Below are positions 60,975 to 64,000 of a stretch of 64,000 nt of DNA, one piece after another. The stretch's first letter is position 1. Every line of letters starts with the position of its first letter. The notes beneath the pieces are model-generated. The model searched no databases, was not told the DNA's origin, and worked only from the letters and a program-made list of their open reading frames with translations. Source of the stretch: an uncultured Eubacteriaceae bacterium (GTDB lineage: Bacteria > Bacillota > Clostridia > Peptostreptococcales > Anaerovoracaceae); NCBI GenBank assembly GCA_903789635.1, contig CAIFEY010000003.1, forward strand, positions 1 through 64,000, in the 5' to 3' direction. Made by a program: the position numbers and the translations under genes.

Positions 60975-61581
60975 AGGGGTTCGTCTCCTTTTCTGTCTGT
61001 ACGGTGCTGGTTCCCATGTGGCCCGGCAGGAGCACGGTGTCTCCCGGGAGCTCCAGAATGCGGTGCAGGGAACGGATGATCGCGTCGTAGTCTCCGCCCG
61101 GGAAGTCGGTGCGGCCGATCGATCCTCTGAAAACCGTGTCGCCGCAGAAGCAGTACTTGTCGACCAGGATGACCTGTCCGCCCGGCGTATGGCCAGGGGT
61201 GTGGTAAAACTTGATCTTCATGTTTCCGATCGTCATCTCGTCGCCGTCCTTGACGTACTTGTCGGCGTGCTCAGTGATCGTCCTTCTGTTGATCGAGCGG
61301 GAGGAGTTGAACGCCGGGTCCTCCAGGACCTTCTTCTCGTCCTCGTGCGCGAGCACCTGAACGCCCGGCAGCACCTGACGGAATTCCTCGATGCCGCCGA
61401 TATGGTCGCCGTGGCCGTGCGTGAGCAGGATCCAGCCGATGTGAAGCCCCTGCTCCCTGATGCAGTCCGCCAGCTCCTCGCTGAATCCGCCCGGGTCTAC
61501 GATGAATCCCTCGTTCGTCTCATCGTAGACCAGATAGGTGTTGACGAAAATCGGACCGGTTTCGTAATGCTTGATTTCCAT
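60961..61581 (-). CDS. MBL-fold hydrolase (glyoxalase II-like, YqgX type)
   Basis: This is a 206-residue metallo-beta-lactamase fold protein. The metal motif is THGHGDHIGG, with HTPGHTPGG, CFCGDTVFRGSIGR and LLPGHMG completing the site. The YqgX/GloB2 family hydrolyses thioesters such as S-lactoyl-thiols, but the substrate is not known here. The ATG at 61581 follows AGGAG. The position between relA and hemZ is conserved in Clostridia. Confidence 0.88.
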   Translation of the reverse strand: MEIKHYETGPIFVNTYLVYDETNEGFIVDPGGFSEELADCIREQGLHIGWILLTHGHGDHIGGIEEFRQVLPGVQVLAHEDEKKVLEDPAFNSSRSINRRTITEHADKYVKDGDEMTIGNMKIKFYHTPGHTPGGQVILVDKYCFCGDTVFRGSIGRTDFPGGDYDAIIRSLHRILELPGDTVLLPGHMGTSTVQTEKETNPFVNR

Positions 61582-61810
61582 ATTTATCTCCTGTTCTGAC
61601 CACCGCACGGGGCGCGGCCATGAGCGCTGACCGTTCAGCGTTTCTTCAGCTGACGGTTCGTCTGACAAAAATTAAACAGCATATGTACAACGAGGCTACT
61701 GCAACAGCTGCAGTTCCCGCATCCGCAAAGGCGCCTCCTGCAGCAAACTGCGGAAGACGTGCGGTCGCGGCTGCGTGCTGCTGCACCGGCCTCGCTGAAA
61801 ATTTCCTGCT

Positions 61811-64000
61811 CTATACGCCCGAGCGGAATGCATTGATGACGTCCGGGATCTTGCGCATCTTTCTCATGACGCTCTCGACCTGGTCCGTATCTTTAATCGT
61901 GAGGGAAAGGGTCAGGCGCATGCGTCCGTCCTTATCCACTCGTCCGTTTACACTCTCAATATTGACATCCATCTCGTCGCAGACACGGGAAACATCCGAG
62001 AACATCCCCTTCCGATCGGTGAAGACGACGGTGATCGCCGCCTGGTAGATCTGATCCTCCGGTTCGTCCTTCTTCCATTCCACTTCGATGAATCTTGCGC
62101 GCTCGGATTCCGGCATGGCCACGATATTCGTGCAGTCCCTGCGGTGTACCGATACGCCCCTGCCCTTGGTGATGAATCCGATGATGTCATCCCCCGGGAC
62201 CGGGTTGCAGCAATGCGCTACGCGGACCATCAGGCCGTCCATGCCCTTGACGATGATTCCGGCATCGCGGTGTTTCTTCTTCTTTCTGACGTCCGACTTA
62301 GCCGACGCGCGGAGGAAGGCCTGCTCTTCTTTAGCACGCTTCTTCTCCTGCTCGCGCTGCTGTTCCTGGTCGTACTGCTCGAACAGGATCTTCGCGAACC
62401 TGCTCAGGAGCGATCCTCCCTGGGACAGCTGCTTGTAGGCCTCGTCCAGGGTCGAGAAGTTCATCTTCTTCATCGCCTGGTTGAGGTACACGGACCTGGT
62501 AACATTAGACGGCTCGTAGCCTTTCTTCTTAATGTACTTGTCCAGTGCCTCGCGGCCGCGGTTGATGTCGTCGCCGTTGTTCTGCTTCTTCAGCCAGGAA
62601 CGGATCTTGTTCTTGGCCGTCGAGCTCTTCACGATCTTCAGCCAGTCGACGCTTGGTCCCGAGGAGTTTGGGTTGGTGACGATCTCGACGATGTCGCCGC
62701 TGCTCAGCGGGTGATCGATCGTGACCATCTTTCCGTTTACCTTTGCCCCGACACAGTGGCAGCCGACATCGGTGTGGATCTTGAAGGCGAAGTCCAGCGG
62801 CGTAGAACCCGCAGGGAGGTCGATGACCTCGCCCTTAGGCGTGAATACGAATACCTGAGACGAGAACAGATCCATCTTCAGGGTGTCCAGGAAATCCTTA
62901 GGATCCTGCAGATCTTTCTGCCACTCGATGGCCTGACGGAGCCAGGCGAGCTTCATTTCTTCCTTATTCGTCTTGCCGGAGGTGCTTCCCTCCTTGTATT
63001 TCCAGTGTGCGGCAATACCATATTCTGCGACGCGGTGCATCTCGTAGGTCCTGATCTGGATCTCGAACGGGACGCCGTTCTCGCCCAGCACCGTCGTGTG
63101 AAGCGACTGGTACATGTTCGGCTTAGGCATCGCGATGTAGTCCTTGAAACGGCCCGGGATCGGCTTCCACATCGTGTGAACCTGTCCCAGGACCGCATAG
63201 CAGTCGCGCACCGTCTCGACGATGACACGGACGGCGATGAGGTCAAAGATCTCATCCAGCTGCTTATGCTGGACGGTCATTTTCTTGTAGATGCTGTACA
63301 GCTGCTTGGAGCGGCCCATGATGTCGTACTTCATGTGCATGTCATCCAGAGCATCCTTGATCTCCGCGATGACGTTGTGGATCATCTCCTCGCGCTGCTG
63401 CTTCTTCGCGTTTACCTTCTGCTCAAGATCTGCGTACTCCTGAGGGTGCAGATACTTCAGCGAGATATTCTCAAGCTCAAACTTGACGGTATAAATACCG
63501 AGACGACCTGCGAGCGGCGCATAGATGTCCAGGGTCTCCCGCGATTTCTCGATAATCTTGGCAGGAGTCATGAACTCTATGGTACGCATATTATGCAGAC
63601 GGTCGGCGAGCTTGATAATCAGGACACGGATGTCCTTAGACATCGCGAGGAACATCTTGCGCAGGTTCTCCGCCTGCGCCTGTTCCTTGCTGTCGAATTT
63701 CAGATTTCCGAGCTTGGTGACACCGTCAACCAGGAGGGCGATATCCTCGCCGAAGTCATCGACGAGCTGCTCCCTTGTATAACTGGTGTCTTCCACGGTA
63801 TCGTGGAGCATGCCGGCGACCAGCGTCTCGTCATCCATGCCCAGCTGGGCGAGGATGACCGCGACGGCGATCGGGTGAACCAGGTACGGTTCCCCGCTCT
63901 TTCTGAGCTGGCCGTCGTGGAGCTCCTTGGCTTTATCATAAGCCCTGCCGATCAGTTCTGTATCATATGGTTTATACTGCAGGATTTCTTCTAAAAACTT
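61811..64000 (-). CDS. relA: Bifunctional (p)ppGpp synthetase/hydrolase RelA/SpoT, 5' end outside the window
   Basis: The frame stays open to the right edge of the window, so only the start is missing; 729 residues are visible. The hydrolase HD domain has GEPYLVHPIAVA and HDTVEDT, and the synthetase has GRFKDYIAMPKPNMYQSLHTTV. The TGS domain includes VFVFTPKGEVIDLPAGSTPLDFA, and a C-terminal ACT domain has FTDRKGMFSDVSRVCDEMDVNI. It controls the stringent response. A 229-base spacer separates it from the MBL gene. Confidence 0.96.
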   Translation of the reverse strand, partial: KFLEEILQYKPYDTELIGRAYDKAKELHDGQLRKSGEPYLVHPIAVAVILAQLGMDDETLVAGMLHDTVEDTSYTREQLVDDFGEDIALLVDGVTKLGNLKFDSKEQAQAENLRKMFLAMSKDIRVLIIKLADRLHNMRTIEFMTPAKIIEKSRETLDIYAPLAGRLGIYTVKFELENISLKYLHPQEYADLEQKVNAKKQQREEMIHNVIAEIKDALDDMHMKYDIMGRSKQLYSIYKKMTVQHKQLDEIFDLIAVRVIVETVRDCYAVLGQVHTMWKPIPGRFKDYIAMPKPNMYQSLHTTVLGENGVPFEIQIRTYEMHRVAEYGIAAHWKYKEGSTSGKTNKEEMKLAWLRQAIEWQKDLQDPKDFLDTLKMDLFSSQVFVFTPKGEVIDLPAGSTPLDFAFKIHTDVGCHCVGAKVNGKMVTIDHPLSSGDIVEIVTNPNSSGPSVDWLKIVKSSTAKNKIRSWLKKQNNGDDINRGREALDKYIKKKGYEPSNVTRSVYLNQAMKKMNFSTLDEAYKQLSQGGSLLSRFAKILFEQYDQEQQREQEKKRAKEEQAFLRASAKSDVRKKKKHRDAGIIVKGMDGLMVRVAHCCNPVPGDDIIGFITKGRGVSVHRRDCTNIVAMPESERARFIEVEWKKDEPEDQIYQAAITVVFTDRKGMFSDVSRVCDEMDVNIESVNGRVDKDGRMRLTLSLTIKDTDQVESVMRKMRKIPDVINAFRSGV

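Noticed and set aside
62144..63994. Plus-strand open frame antisense to relA
   Set aside because: It is fully covered by RelA on the minus strand and has no recognisable domain.
1..64000. tRNA, rRNA, CRISPR arrays, IS elements and prophage genes
   Set aside because: Reading both strands gave no tRNA-like TTCRANTC arms with acceptor stems, no spaced direct repeats of CRISPR size, and no transposase, integrase or phage protein. A covariance-model search would be needed to exclude small RNAs fully.

Overview
The window reads as a chromosomal segment of a strictly anaerobic, amino-acid and butyrate metabolising member of the Clostridia. The basis is the full crotonyl-CoA butyrate module, a GrdC/GrdD pair, a glycyl radical enzyme with its activase, a Firmicutes-type pst-pho operon, RNase J, a YlbF-family protein, HemZ, TrmR/U32 and Asp23/Gls24 proteins, and AGGAGG-type ribosome sites throughout. 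A family such as Anaerovoracaceae (Clostridiales Family XIII) would fit, but that is inference. Coding DNA is fairly GC rich. No rRNA, tRNA, IS element, prophage or CRISPR array was found.

Region 1 (1-6700) is the accessory part. A long repeat-rich leader ends in a textbook promoter flanked by copies of one 9-mer. The promoter drives a glycyl radical enzyme of unknown substrate and its overlapping activase. An XRE-cupin regulator converges on the pair, followed by a PgeF-type protein. Region 2 (6700-14640) is the butyrate module: hbd-bcd-CoA transferase-etfB-etfA-thl on the minus strand, with crt divergent. Region 3 (14640-24170) holds an AEC-family transporter, grdC-grdD without the other glycine reductase subunits, a TetR and a small XRE regulator, and a MoxR ATPase / VWA protein pair. 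Region 4 (24170-31310) is pstSCAB-phoU-phoB-phoR with Pho-box-like repeats. Region 5 (31310-35550) has an alanine/glycine:sodium symporter, an ornithine cyclodeaminase-family enzyme and a broken DUF488 gene.

Region 6 (35550-64000) is housekeeping, all on the minus strand. Read in transcription order it runs relA (cut by the window end)-MBL hydrolase-hemZ-hisS-aspS-nadD-yqeK/rsfS-leuS-RNase J-ylbF-efp-mltG-trmR-U32, then a CBS-domain membrane protein-asp23-nusB-TsaD paralogue-xseA-xseB-ispA-dxs-tlyA, then an aminotransferase.

The items most worth following up are four. The glycyl radical enzyme has a CGCVVP active-site loop that lacks the usual Glu, and an unusually ordered promoter. yqeK and rsfS are fused in one frame but keep an internal ribosome site. 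grdCD stands alone. Several leaders carry short tandem repeats, palindromes or hairpins of unknown role.
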